A DNA stretch of 64,000 bases from CAYQQQ01 sp964420125. Its GTDB lineage: Bacteria > Actinomycetota > Acidimicrobiia > Acidimicrobiales > Microtrichaceae. How positions within the stretch are numbered: the stretch's first letter is position 1; every line of letters begins with the position of its first letter. The stretch covers positions 62,001 through 126,000 of the forward strand of contig CAYQQQ010000004.1 in assembly GCA_964420125.1 (NCBI GenBank), given 5' to 3'. The position numbers and the translations under genes are program-made. The notes under the pieces are model-generated. The model did not search any database and had not been told where the DNA came from. It saw only the letters and a program-made list of their open reading frames with translations. Shown here in pieces: positions 7,679 through 16,303 of the stretch.

Positions 7679-8905
7679 TCAGCGGCGCAGCGACTCGGCG
7701 ATGCCGCGCACCTGGGTGAGGAGGTCGTCCTCGTGCCAGTGGTAGATGGTCGGCACGCCGGTGGCCTCCTGGTGGGCCTCGGCGATCCAGTCCATCACGC
7801 GATGGCAGTCGTCCTTCTCCCGCAGGCGGGTGAGCTGGCCGAGCTCGCAGGCGGGGGCGGACGGGTCCATGGAGATGGCCACGGGCAGCACGTAGCGGCA
7901 CGACAGCATCAGCGTGATGGTGCCGTCGTAGAGGGGCTGGAGATGCAGGGTGCGGGTCTCCTCGGGTGGCTCCTCGCCCCGCCGCTTGAGCCAGGCCGTG
8001 CGGGCCTTCTTCATGAGCCCGGCGGCCAGGGAGAGGTCCTGGGAGCCGCTGGCGGCCATAGCCAGCATCTGGCCTCCCTTGGCGAGCTGGAGGTCGAGCT
8101 CGTGGCGCATCAGCACGTTGTTGGCCTTCACCATCGCCGGGTCCAGCCGGGCGCGACGTCGGCTGGCCGTCTGGGGGATGGACAGGAACGAACGCGAACC
8201 GGTCTGCAGCACCTGCATGGCCGGCACGCCGAAGGCCTGCCGCGTCACCACCATCCGGGAGACCAGGATGTTGATCCGCTCCGCCAGCTCCTCCATCGGC
8301 ACGCGGGCGCCGAGCACCCCGAAGGTACGTCCCGGGGAGCACATCGCGCTCAGGAGCGCACCGATGACCAGGCCGATGTCGATGATCTGACCGTGGTTGG
8401 TGACCAGCGCGACGTTCTCCCCCTCGCTGAAGAGGAGGTGGCGCACGTTGTTGAGCAGGTGGTCGTTGCGGGGGGAGTTGAAGGAGTCCAGCAGCACGCT
8501 GTCGAACTCGGGAAAGGCGGCTCTGGCGTAGAGCTCCACCGTGTCCAGCCCGCTGGGAGTGGGGTCGACCTTCACGCAGCGGGGATCGTGGAACTCGAGC
8601 GCCTTCGTGTAGGGGAGGGCCTGGAGGATCTCGCCGTGGGAGGGCCGGGAGAGCTGCAGCAGCGACTTGTACGTGGCCTCCGGGTCGGCGGCGGCCAGCA
8701 GCTCGATCGCCTCGGAGAGCCGATCGGACGGCGCGGAGCGGGTCGTCGAGGAGGTGGCGGGCTCCGGTGCTGCCGGCTCCTCGATCGTCTCGTCCGTGGC
8801 CTCGGCGGCGGGCGTCGGACCCGAGGCGTCGGTCACCAGGTGCAACCTGGGCCGCCGCGCCCCCTTCTCGTCGGGTTGCTCAGCCATCTCGCAGTCCTCG
8901 GCCAT
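7679..8905 (-). CDS. putative divergent PlsB/PlsC-fold acyltransferase
   Basis: A protein of 408 residues with a low-complexity acidic N-terminus (about 1-60). I do not recognise the family with certainty. Residues 170-176 form N-H-x4-D (NHGQIID), the first catalytic signature of glycerolipid acyltransferases, preceded by a hydrophobic strand as in PlsB/PlsC. Possible remnants of later acyltransferase blocks follow, including a basic QTASRRR stretch, but no clean FPEG block is present. A role in acylglycerol or phospholipid synthesis is therefore inference. An in-frame ATG at 8887 has GAGGA seven bases before it and may be the true start. The gene is isolated between two hairpins, so it is likely monocistronic. 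Confidence 0.6.
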   Translation of the reverse strand: MAEDCEMAEQPDEKGARRPRLHLVTDASGPTPAAEATDETIEEPAAPEPATSSTTRSAPSDRLSEAIELLAAADPEATYKSLLQLSRPSHGEILQALPYTKALEFHDPRCVKVDPTPSGLDTVELYARAAFPEFDSVLLDSFNSPRNDHLLNNVRHLLFSEGENVALVTNHGQIIDIGLVIGALLSAMCSPGRTFGVLGARVPMEELAERINILVSRMVVTRQAFGVPAMQVLQTGSRSFLSIPQTASRRRARLDPAMVKANNVLMRHELDLQLAKGGQMLAMAASGSQDLSLAAGLMKKARTAWLKRRGEEPPEETRTLHLQPLYDGTITLMLSCRYVLPVAISMDPSAPACELGQLTRLREKDDCHRVMDWIAEAHQEATGVPTIYHWHEDDLLTQVRGIAESLRR

Positions 8906-8982
8906 GCTGGTCCGACCACCAGCGGCCGGCGCCGGTTACAGCGTACCGCTCGCTGCTGCGACACACGGCGACTCGCCGTCAC

Positions 8983-9018
8983 GCGAGTTGGGCCGTCCCG
9001 GAGGACGGCCCAACTCGC
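8983..9018 (-). terminator. 16-bp hairpin after the PKD lipoprotein gene
   Basis: Perfect arms 8983-8998 and 9003-9018 enclose a four-base loop. It lies 25 bases after the PKD-protein stop and before the acyltransferase-like gene on the same strand. It is terminator-like, again without a U-tract. Confidence 0.65.
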
Positions 9019-9042
9019 ATCACTTGACCCTTGGGTTCCGGG

Positions 9043-12000
9043 TCAGGGCGTGCAGCCACCGTTGTACACGGTGCACAGCATGCCGGCTCCACCGGCTGTC
9101 GCGGCGGCACCGGTGGCACCGGCCACCCCCGTCACGCCCGGTTGCGAGCCCCGGTTGCTGGAGCCCTGAGCTCCGGCCGATCCAACGGCACCACCCGCAC
9201 CACCGGCACCAGCGGTCCCGGCCGAAGCCGCCGAGGCCGCCCGGCTCGTCGTGTTGCTGCTGTGGGTGAGCGAGCCACCGAAGTTCGCGATGGCGATCGA
9301 CGGGCCGCCGGCACCACCGCCACCACCACCGGATCCGCCGGCACCGCCGGCACCGCCGCCGCCGCCACCGCCCGCGGCCTGCAGCGCTCCGTTGGCGGTG
9401 CCGCCGTTGCCACCGTTGCCACCCTTGCCACCGGCACCGCCGGATCCTCCGGCGCCGCCGGCACCGCCCGATCCGGACGTCACGGTGGAGCCGGTGACGC
9501 TGAGGGTCGAGTTGTGCGAGTACACCCCGAACGAGCCGCCACCGGCAGTACCGCCGTTGCCTCCGGTGCCAGCGGTACCACCGCCGCCACCGGCTCCGCC
9601 ACCACCGCCCCAGGTGTACGCACCGGTGGCACCGCCACCGCCGCCACCACCGCCGCCGCGACCGAGGCCACCGGCGGAGCCGGCGGTGCCGCTACGTCCG
9701 GCCCAGGTAGAGCCGGCCAGTCCGGCGTCGTTGGCGCCACCGGAACCGGCGCCGCCGCTCGCGCCGGGGATGTTGGCCACAGGAGATGAGGTACCACCGC
9801 CGCCACCCCCACCGGCACCATCAGCACCGGCGTAGTGGCATGTGCCCTTGGCTCCACCGGCTCCGCCATTGCCACCACCGCCGGCCGATCCGTTGGTCTC
9901 ATCGGTAGCGCCGCAGTCGGTGAACCCGCCCTTGCCGCCGCGCCCGCCGGCACCCGAGGCGCCGATGCCCGAGCCACCGCAGGACGCCCCGCCGAGGTTG
10001 TCCGAGTCGTTGTGGTTGCCACCGTTGTTGCCGGTGCACCCGGTCGAACCGGCCGAACCGGCGGTCCCGGCCGTCCCGGCGACACCGTTGGCGGCTGTGA
10101 CGGTGCTGTCGGCCACGTCCAGAGTGGAGCCACCGATCACTCGCACCCCGTAGGCGCTGGAACCCGCACCCGACGGGCTGCCGGAGCTCACCACCACCTC
10201 GGTGAGGTCGACATCGGCGGCGCTCTGCACCAGCACGCCGGTGCCGGCGGTGCCGTTGATGGTCATGTTGCGGACCGTGGCACCGGTGACGCCCGATGCG
10301 GTCACGCCAGGCGCCCCGCTGACCGTGGTGGTGCCGGAGGTCGCCAGGAAGCTCGAGGCGAAGCTGCCCCGCACCGTGATCCCGCTGGCCGCGCTGAACG
10401 AGCCGTAGGTCCCGGATGCCACGTGCACCGAGGTCTTGCTGGTCGCCACCGCCCTGGCAACGCCCTGGGCGATGGTGGCGCACTGGTTGACCAGCGTGCC
10501 GCAGGTGCCCGTGTCGGTGCCCGAGTTGCTCACGAAGGCGATCGTGGCGGCATCGCCATCCGCGGTGTCGCAGTTCTGGTCGATGCCGTCACCGATGGGG
10601 TCGCTCGCTCCCGGCTTGATGTTGGCGTCGTTGTCGTCGCAGTCCGAGGGCGGGCTGACCCCGTCCTGGTCAGCGTCCGGGGTGACGGTGATGGTCACCG
10701 TGGCCGTGTCGGTCTTGCCGCCGTTGTCGGTCACGGTGAGCGTGGCGCCGTAGGTCCCCGGCGCCGTGTAGGTGTGCGACGGGTTGACCGAGGTGGAACT
10801 CCCACCGTCGTCGAAGTCCCAGGCGTAGGACACGATCGTGCCGTTGTCCGCGGATGCCGAGCCGTCGAAGGCCACGATCAGGTCCTCCGGTCCGCTCTGG
10901 GGAACGGCGTTGGCACCCGCCGTCGGCGGCGGGTTCACGATCACGGTGACCTGCGCCGAGTCGGTGCCCGTGCCGCCGAAGTCGTCGGTCACCACCAACG
11001 TCGCCGTGTAGGTGCCCGGTGTGGCGTAGGTGTGGGAGGGATCCTCGGCGGTCGACGTGCCGCCGTCACCGAAGTTCCAGGCGTAGCCGACGATCGTGCC
11101 GTCGGTGTCGACGCCCGAGCCGTCGAAGGTCACCGACAGCGGCTCCTCACCGGTCAGCGGCGACCCCGACGCGACGGCCGTGGGGTTCTGGTTGGCTTCG
11201 ACGACCACCTGGACTGTGGTGGTACCAGTGCCGCCGGCGTTGTCGGTCACCGTCAGCTGCACGGTGTAGGTGTTGGCCAGCGCGAACGTGTGCGACGGGT
11301 TGGCGCTCGTAGAGGTGCCGCCGTCGCCGAAGTCCCACGCGTAGCCCACGATGGTGCCGTCAGGGTCGATGGAGCCCGCTGAGGAGAAGGCCACCGGGAG
11401 GCCCTGTCGCACGGTCGAAGGCACCGCCGCGGCCACCGCCGTGGGGAGCAGGTTGGGGACCGGGTCCACCACCACCTGCACGGTGGTCGTGTTGGTCGCG
11501 CCGTCGTTGTCGGTCACCGTCAGGTTCACGTTGTAGGTGCCGTCGGTGGCGAAGGTGTAGTTGGGGTTGGCCGCGGTCGATTGGTTGCCGCCGCCGAAGT
11601 CCCAGAACCACGACACGATCGAGCCGTCGTTGTCGGTCGACAGCGCAGAGGAGAACGACACCGACAGCGGAGCCTGGCCCGTGTCCGGGGTGGCGGTCGC
11701 CACCGCGGTGGGTGCCTGGTTCGGGTTCACGGTGATGGCCACCGTGTCGGTGCCGGTCGCGCCCAGGTTGTCGGTGACCGTGAGCTCGGCGGTGTAGGTG
11801 CCGGGCGTCGGGTAGGTGTGCGACGGGCTGACCGCCGTCGAGGTGTTGCCGTCACCGAAGTCCCACGCCTGCGACACGATCGTGCCGTCGTTGTCCGTGG
11901 AGCTCGACGAGTCGAACGCGACGTCCAGAGGGAACCGGCCCGAGGTGGGCACAGCCCCGGCCACCGCAGTAGGTGCCTGGTTCGGGTTCACGGTGATCTG

Positions 12001-12615
12001 CTTGGTATCGGTGCCGGTGGCGCCGTCGTCGTCGGTCACGGTGAGCTGCGCCGTGTAGATGCCCGGGGTCGGGTAGGTGTGCGACGGGTTGGCCGCGGTC
12101 GAGGTGTTGCCGTCACCGAAGTCCCACGCGTGCGACACGATCGTGCCGTCGGGGTCGAACGAGCTGGACGAGTCGAAGCTCACCACGAGCGGCTCGGTGC
12201 CGCTGGTGGGCGTCGCCCCGGCGACGGCGGTCGGCGACAGGTTGGCGTTGGTCACCACGATCGTCACCGTCTCCGTGTCCGTGGCACCGTCGTCGTCGGT
12301 GACCGTGAGGGTGACCGTGTACGTGCCGAGCGCGGTGAAGGTGTGGATCAGCGCGTCCGTGGTGGCGGTGTTGCCGTCGTCGAAGTCCCAGGCGTAGCTG
12401 GCGACGGTCCCATCAGCGTCGGTGCTGGAGGTCGCGTCGAAGAAGACCGACAGCGGTGCCGCTCCCGCGGTCGCCGAGGTGTTGATCACCGCCGTCGGCG
12501 GTGTGTTCGTCGTCGTTGTGGTGGGCTTCGGCCCCGTCGCCGGCGCGCACGCCGCCGCCGCCAAGAGCAGGAAGGTCCCCAACAGGCACACCAGTGCCAT
12601 CGCCCGTCTACGCAT
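9043..12615 (-). CDS. surface lipoprotein: seven PKD repeats, Ca-binding motif, beta-helix, glycine-rich tail
   Basis: 1190 residues. The N-terminus is a basic, hydrophobic signal ending in a lipobox-like LAAAAC with Cys23 as the probable lipidated residue. Seven tandem PKD domains of about 90 residues follow (roughly 40-650), each with the WDFGDG-type core. Then comes a MopE/thrombospondin-type Asp-rich segment (DADQDG, SDCDDNDANI, IDQNCD) likely to bind calcium, a right-handed beta-helix-like region (about 690-850), and about 300 residues of GGAGG-type repeats resembling mycobacterial PGRS tails. The last residues carry two cysteines. GAGGGGG lies nine bases before the ATG. PKD arrays usually mediate surface binding or polymer/peptidase display; no enzyme domain is visible, so adhesion or a structural role is inference. 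Confidence 0.8.
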   Translation of the reverse strand: MRRRAMALVCLLGTFLLLAAAACAPATGPKPTTTTTNTPPTAVINTSATAGAAPLSVFFDATSSTDADGTVASYAWDFDDGNTATTDALIHTFTALGTYTVTLTVTDDDGATDTETVTIVVTNANLSPTAVAGATPTSGTEPLVVSFDSSSSFDPDGTIVSHAWDFGDGNTSTAANPSHTYPTPGIYTAQLTVTDDDGATGTDTKQITVNPNQAPTAVAGAVPTSGRFPLDVAFDSSSSTDNDGTIVSQAWDFGDGNTSTAVSPSHTYPTPGTYTAELTVTDNLGATGTDTVAITVNPNQAPTAVATATPDTGQAPLSVSFSSALSTDNDGSIVSWFWDFGGGNQSTAANPNYTFATDGTYNVNLTVTDNDGATNTTTVQVVVDPVPNLLPTAVAAAVPSTVRQGLPVAFSSAGSIDPDGTIVGYAWDFGDGGTSTSANPSHTFALANTYTVQLTVTDNAGGTGTTTVQVVVEANQNPTAVASGSPLTGEEPLSVTFDGSGVDTDGTIVGYAWNFGDGGTSTAEDPSHTYATPGTYTATLVVTDDFGGTGTDSAQVTVIVNPPPTAGANAVPQSGPEDLIVAFDGSASADNGTIVSYAWDFDDGGSSTSVNPSHTYTAPGTYGATLTVTDNGGKTDTATVTITVTPDADQDGVSPPSDCDDNDANIKPGASDPIGDGIDQNCDTADGDAATIAFVSNSGTDTGTCGTLVNQCATIAQGVARAVATSKTSVHVASGTYGSFSAASGITVRGSFASSFLATSGTTTVSGAPGVTASGVTGATVRNMTINGTAGTGVLVQSAADVDLTEVVVSSGSPSGAGSSAYGVRVIGGSTLDVADSTVTAANGVAGTAGTAGSAGSTGCTGNNGGNHNDSDNLGGASCGGSGIGASGAGGRGGKGGFTDCGATDETNGSAGGGGNGGAGGAKGTCHYAGADGAGGGGGGGTSSPVANIPGASGGAGSGGANDAGLAGSTWAGRSGTAGSAGGLGRGGGGGGGGGATGAYTWGGGGGAGGGGGTAGTGGNGGTAGGGSFGVYSHNSTLSVTGSTVTSGSGGAGGAGGSGGAGGKGGNGGNGGTANGALQAAGGGGGGGAGGAGGSGGGGGGAGGPSIAIANFGGSLTHSSNTTSRAASAASAGTAGAGGAGGAVGSAGAQGSSNRGSQPGVTGVAGATGAAATAGGAGMLCTVYNGGCTP

Positions 12616-12636
12616 CGCCAGTATCCCCCTCGGATG

Positions 12637-12659
12637 GTGGGTCTACGCCTTTGACCCAC
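12637..12659. other. short hairpin in the PKD gene leader
   Basis: Seven-base arms (12637-12643 and 12653-12659) flank a nine-base loop within the 166-base gap upstream of the PKD lipoprotein gene. It ends about 20 bases before the start codon and could influence translation. It does not match a riboswitch consensus that I recognise. No clear promoter was found in this gap. Confidence 0.3.
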
Positions 12660-12781
12660 GTTGCGCAGTGTTTAGACCACAGCCTGCGGCCGACGCAAGG
12701 ACCAGAGAGCGATTTTCGTCCCCTTCCCGTCTCCTGATCCACGGCTGCTCAGAGCCAGGGCCCGACCCACCTGACGCCCCA

Positions 12782-14989
12782 TCAGCTCCGCCCCGGCACC
12801 ACCCGGTAGGCGTCGTAGACCCCGTCGATGGTGCGCAGCCGGTTGAGCAGCATCTCGAGATGCGCCGGATCGCCGAGCTCGAACTCGAATCGCATCTTCG
12901 CCACGCGGTCACTGCCGGCATGGCTGGTGGAGCTGACGATGTTCACGTGGTGCTCCGACAGCGTGGCGATGACGTCGCGCAGCAGCCGGGGCCTGTCGAG
13001 CCCCTCGACCTCCACCAGCGCCACGAAGTCCCCGGTGCGCTCGGTATCCCAGTCGACCGCCACGATGCGCTCCCGCTGGCCGGCTTGCAGCGACAGCGCG
13101 TTGGAGCAGTCGGCGCGGTGCACCGACACCCCGCGACCCCGCGTGATGAAGCCGACGATGTCGTCGCCGGGCACCGGTGTGCAGCAGCGGGCCATCCGCA
13201 CGAGCATGTCGTCGAAGCCCTCCACGTGCACCCCGACGGAGCGGTTGCGGCGCCGGCCAGGGGTGAAGATGGGCGTGGCCACGACGTCCTCGCGCTCGCC
13301 CTCGGCGGTGCGGAGCATCGCTGCGATGCGCTGGGCAACGGACTCCGCCGACACGTGGTGCTCGCCGATGGCCGTGAGCAGCGCCTCCGACGTCGTGTAC
13401 TTCAGCTGCTGGGAGACCTTCTCGAGGAGCCCGTCACCCATGATCCGCGCCGATGGCAGGCGGGCTCGCCGCAACGCCTTGCCGAGATCCTCACGGCCCG
13501 ACTCCATGGCGTCCTCCCGCCGCTCCCGGGAGAACCACTGGCGGATCTTCGCCGCCGCGGACCGCGACGCCACGAACTCCAGCCAGTCGCGGCTGGGTCC
13601 GGCGGTGGCGACCTTCGAGGTGAACACCTCCACCGTCTGTCCGGTCTCCAGCTTGGAGTCGAGCGGCACGAGCTTGCCCGCCACTCGGGCCCCGATGCAG
13701 CGGTGGCCGACCTCGGTGTGGATCGCGTAGGCGAAGTCCACGGGAGTCGCCCCGGCGGGCAGCGTGATGATGTCGCCCTTCGGCGTGAACACGAACACCT
13801 CGTCGAGCTCGAGGTCGATCTTGAGGTTGGCCATGAACTCGCCGGGGTCGGTCATCTCCTGCTGCCAGTCGATCAACCGGCTCAACCACGAGATGTCCTC
13901 GGACTCGCCGTCCTTGTAGAGGAAGTGGGCCGCCACCCCGTTCTCCGCGCGAACGTGCATCTCCCGCGTGCGGATCTGCACCTCCACGACCCTGCCCTTC
14001 GGACCGACCACCGTCGTGTGCAACGACTGGTAGAGGTTGAACTTGGGCATGGCGATGTAGTCCTTGAACCGCCCGGCGATCGGCGCCCACAGCGAGTGGA
14101 TGGTGCCGAGGGCGGCGTAGCAGTCCTTCGTGGACTCCACGACCACCCGCACGCCCACCAGGTCGAAGATCTCCGCGAAGTCCTTGCCCTTCAAGACCAT
14201 CTTCTCGTAGATCGACCACAGGTGCTTCGGGCGACCGGTCACCTCGGCGGCGACGTTCATCTGGAGCAGGCGCCCACGGACCTCCTCGAGCACCTCTTCG
14301 AGTAAGCTGTCCCGCTCCGGGGTGCGTTCGGCGACCATGTGGTCGATCTCGGCGTAGCGCTTCGGGTGCAACGACGAGAAGCACAGGTCCTCCAGCTGCT
14401 GGCGGACCTCCTGCATCCCCATCCGGTGGGCCAGCGGGGCGTACACGTCGAGGGTCTCCTGTGCGGTGCGCTCCTGCTTCCATGCCGGCATGGCGGCGAT
14501 GGTGCGCATGTTGTGGAGGCGGTCCGCGAGCTTGATCACCAGCACCCGCACGTCCTTGGCCATCGCCACCAGCATCTTGCGCATCGTGGCGGCCTGCTGG
14601 GACTCCTTGTCGGAGAAGTCCACGCGGTCCAGCTTGGTCACGCCGTCCACGATCTCCGCCACGTGCTCACCGAAGCGGAGCTCGATCTCGGCCACCGAGA
14701 GGCTCGTGTCCTCCACCGCGTCGTGCAGCAGGGCGGCGGCGATGGTGATCTCGTCGGAGCCGTAGCGCGCCACGATGCCGGCCACCGCCAGCGGGTGCGT
14801 GATGTAGGGCTCACCGGATCGGCGCAGCTGGCCCTGATGGCACTCGACCGAGAGGTTGTACGCGTCGGCGATCAGGTCGGTGGAGCGCTTCGGGTGGTAC
14901 CGACGGAAGTCAGCCACGATCTCCTGCAGCTCCATGGCCGGCGGTTGGGTGTGCCGACGCCACGGCAGGACGCGGGTCACCGTGGGCAT
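12782..14989 (-). CDS. rel: bifunctional (p)ppGpp synthetase/hydrolase
   Basis: A 735-residue Rel-type stringent response enzyme that makes and degrades (p)ppGpp. The HD hydrolase site is intact (HD at 89-90 in LLHDAVEDT, with an upstream histidine in THPLAVAG). The synthetase domain carries the conserved FKDYIAMPK and YQSLHTTV stretches. A TGS domain (about 400-460), a helical/zinc-finger region with MARCCTPVPGD, and a C-terminal ACT domain follow. Because both active sites look complete, it should be bifunctional. GGAG precedes the ATG by eight bases. It sits downstream of secF with a 114-base gap; in M. tuberculosis relA lies in the same place relative to secDF. Confidence 0.95.
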   Translation of the reverse strand: MPTVTRVLPWRRHTQPPAMELQEIVADFRRYHPKRSTDLIADAYNLSVECHQGQLRRSGEPYITHPLAVAGIVARYGSDEITIAAALLHDAVEDTSLSVAEIELRFGEHVAEIVDGVTKLDRVDFSDKESQQAATMRKMLVAMAKDVRVLVIKLADRLHNMRTIAAMPAWKQERTAQETLDVYAPLAHRMGMQEVRQQLEDLCFSSLHPKRYAEIDHMVAERTPERDSLLEEVLEEVRGRLLQMNVAAEVTGRPKHLWSIYEKMVLKGKDFAEIFDLVGVRVVVESTKDCYAALGTIHSLWAPIAGRFKDYIAMPKFNLYQSLHTTVVGPKGRVVEVQIRTREMHVRAENGVAAHFLYKDGESEDISWLSRLIDWQQEMTDPGEFMANLKIDLELDEVFVFTPKGDIITLPAGATPVDFAYAIHTEVGHRCIGARVAGKLVPLDSKLETGQTVEVFTSKVATAGPSRDWLEFVASRSAAAKIRQWFSRERREDAMESGREDLGKALRRARLPSARIMGDGLLEKVSQQLKYTTSEALLTAIGEHHVSAESVAQRIAAMLRTAEGEREDVVATPIFTPGRRRNRSVGVHVEGFDDMLVRMARCCTPVPGDDIVGFITRGRGVSVHRADCSNALSLQAGQRERIVAVDWDTERTGDFVALVEVEGLDRPRLLRDVIATLSEHHVNIVSSTSHAGSDRVAKMRFEFELGDPAHLEMLLNRLRTIDGVYDAYRVVPGRS

Positions 14990-15103
14990 CAGCGGCGCTC
15001 CGTGCGACGTGCCGCGACGGCGTGGGGACCGGAGAGGGCCATCGGCTTCACGCTACCGATGATCCCACCACGACGGTCACCCCCGTCCGCGGCCGTCGCG
15101 GGT

Positions 15104-16303
15104 TCAGCGACGCTTCTTGCGCGGGCGCGGCGGATGTCCCGTGGCGGTGAAGGCTGCGCCATCGCCGCTGGAGCCCGTCGCCGTGCCGGCGTCGGAGCCG
15201 CCAGGCTCCCCTGCCCCCCCGTCGGAGCCCTCCGAGGACTCCTTCGCGCTCGACGCAGCCACCTGGCGGGGCGCGCCGACCCCCGCCACCGCCGCCGTCC
15301 GCAGACCGTGCCAGGCCGTGTCGGTCACGTCGACCCCTCGGTTCACCAGCCGGCTGCGGATCTCCCGCCAGCGCGTCTCGCGCTCCTTCAGCGCGATCGT
15401 GAGGGGTGACGCCACGAACACCGACGAGTACGTGCCCGAGATCAGGCCGATCAGGAGGGCAAGGGAGAAGTCGAGCAGCGTCTGCTGGTCGAACACGTAC
15501 CGGCCCACCAGCAGCATCGCCAGGATCGGCAGCACCGTGATGATCGTGGTGTTCAGAGAGCGCATGAGCACCTGGTTGAGGGAGTGCCGCATGATGGCGG
15601 TGTAGGTGTACTGCCCGGTGCGGCCGATGCGCTCGGCGTTCTCCTGCACGCGGTCGTACACCACGATCGTGTCGTAGAGCGAGAAGCCCAAGATGGTGAG
15701 GAAGGAGATGACGGTGGCCGGCGTGATCTCGAGTTGGAGCAGGGCGTACACCCCGACGGTGAGGAGGATGTCGTGCACCACCGCCACCAGCGCGGCCACG
15801 GCCATGCGGGCCTCCAAGCGCCAGGTGATGTACGCCGCGACCAGCACCATGAACACGATCAGCGAGGTGCGGGCCTGCTTGGTGATGTCGTCGCCCCACG
15901 AGGGCCCCACGGTGTTGAGGTTGACCTCACCCGGCTCGACGCCCGCGGCCTCAGCCAGCGCGGTGGCCACCTCCGTGGCCTCCGCCACGCTCTCGACCCG
16001 ACCCTGGATGCGCAGCACCCGCTCGCCGTCGACAGTCTCGGCCTCCTGGTACTTGTCCCCCGCGTCCGGGCCGAACTCGGCCATCACCGTCTCGGCCTCG
16101 TCGACCGTGAGCTCGTCGCCGGGCACCTCCCAGACGGAACCGCCCTCGAAGTCGAGGCTGAGGTTGAGCCCGCGTCCGAACAGCGCCACGACCGAGACCA
16201 CCATCAGCACGATCGACAGGGCGGTGGTCTTGGGGAACAGGCGCGGGAAGTCGAAGTCGTTGCGGCCCCGGTAGAGGTCGTAGCCCACGCCCATCTCAGG
16301 CAC
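15104..16303 (-). CDS. secF: protein translocase subunit SecF
   Basis: A 399-residue inner-membrane RND-family subunit that, with SecD, uses proton motive force to help pull proteins out of the Sec channel. The first membrane segment lies at about 27-45, followed by the conserved LSLDFEGG of the periplasmic domain and five further segments. The last roughly 75 residues form a Ser/Gly/Ala-rich extension ending in a basic RPRKKRR, longer than usual and probably cytoplasmic. The GTG start at 16303 overlaps the secD stop by eight bases; an ATG at 16294 directly after the stop is an equally good start. It is cotranscribed with yajC and secD. Confidence 0.93.
   Translation of the reverse strand: MPEMGVGYDLYRGRNDFDFPRLFPKTTALSIVLMVVSVVALFGRGLNLSLDFEGGSVWEVPGDELTVDEAETVMAEFGPDAGDKYQEAETVDGERVLRIQGRVESVAEATEVATALAEAAGVEPGEVNLNTVGPSWGDDITKQARTSLIVFMVLVAAYITWRLEARMAVAALVAVVHDILLTVGVYALLQLEITPATVISFLTILGFSLYDTIVVYDRVQENAERIGRTGQYTYTAIMRHSLNQVLMRSLNTTIITVLPILAMLLVGRYVFDQQTLLDFSLALLIGLISGTYSSVFVASPLTIALKERETRWREIRSRLVNRGVDVTDTAWHGLRTAAVAGVGAPRQVAASSAKESSEGSDGGAGEPGGSDAGTATGSSGDGAAFTATGHPPRPRKKRR

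Noticed and set aside
9835..11382. Plus-strand frame of about 515 codons opposite the PKD gene
   Set aside because: It mirrors the PKD repeats and glycine-rich tail, with no start signals or recognisable domain. The minus strand has a signal peptide and seven PKD units.
10670..12470. Regularly spaced repeats that could suggest a CRISPR array
   Set aside because: The repeat unit is about 250-270 bases, encodes PKD domains in frame, and lacks short identical repeats with unique spacers.
12616..12781. Possible c-di-GMP or other riboswitch ahead of the PKD gene
   Set aside because: Only a seven-base hairpin is visible; the GEMM core sequences are not present in order.
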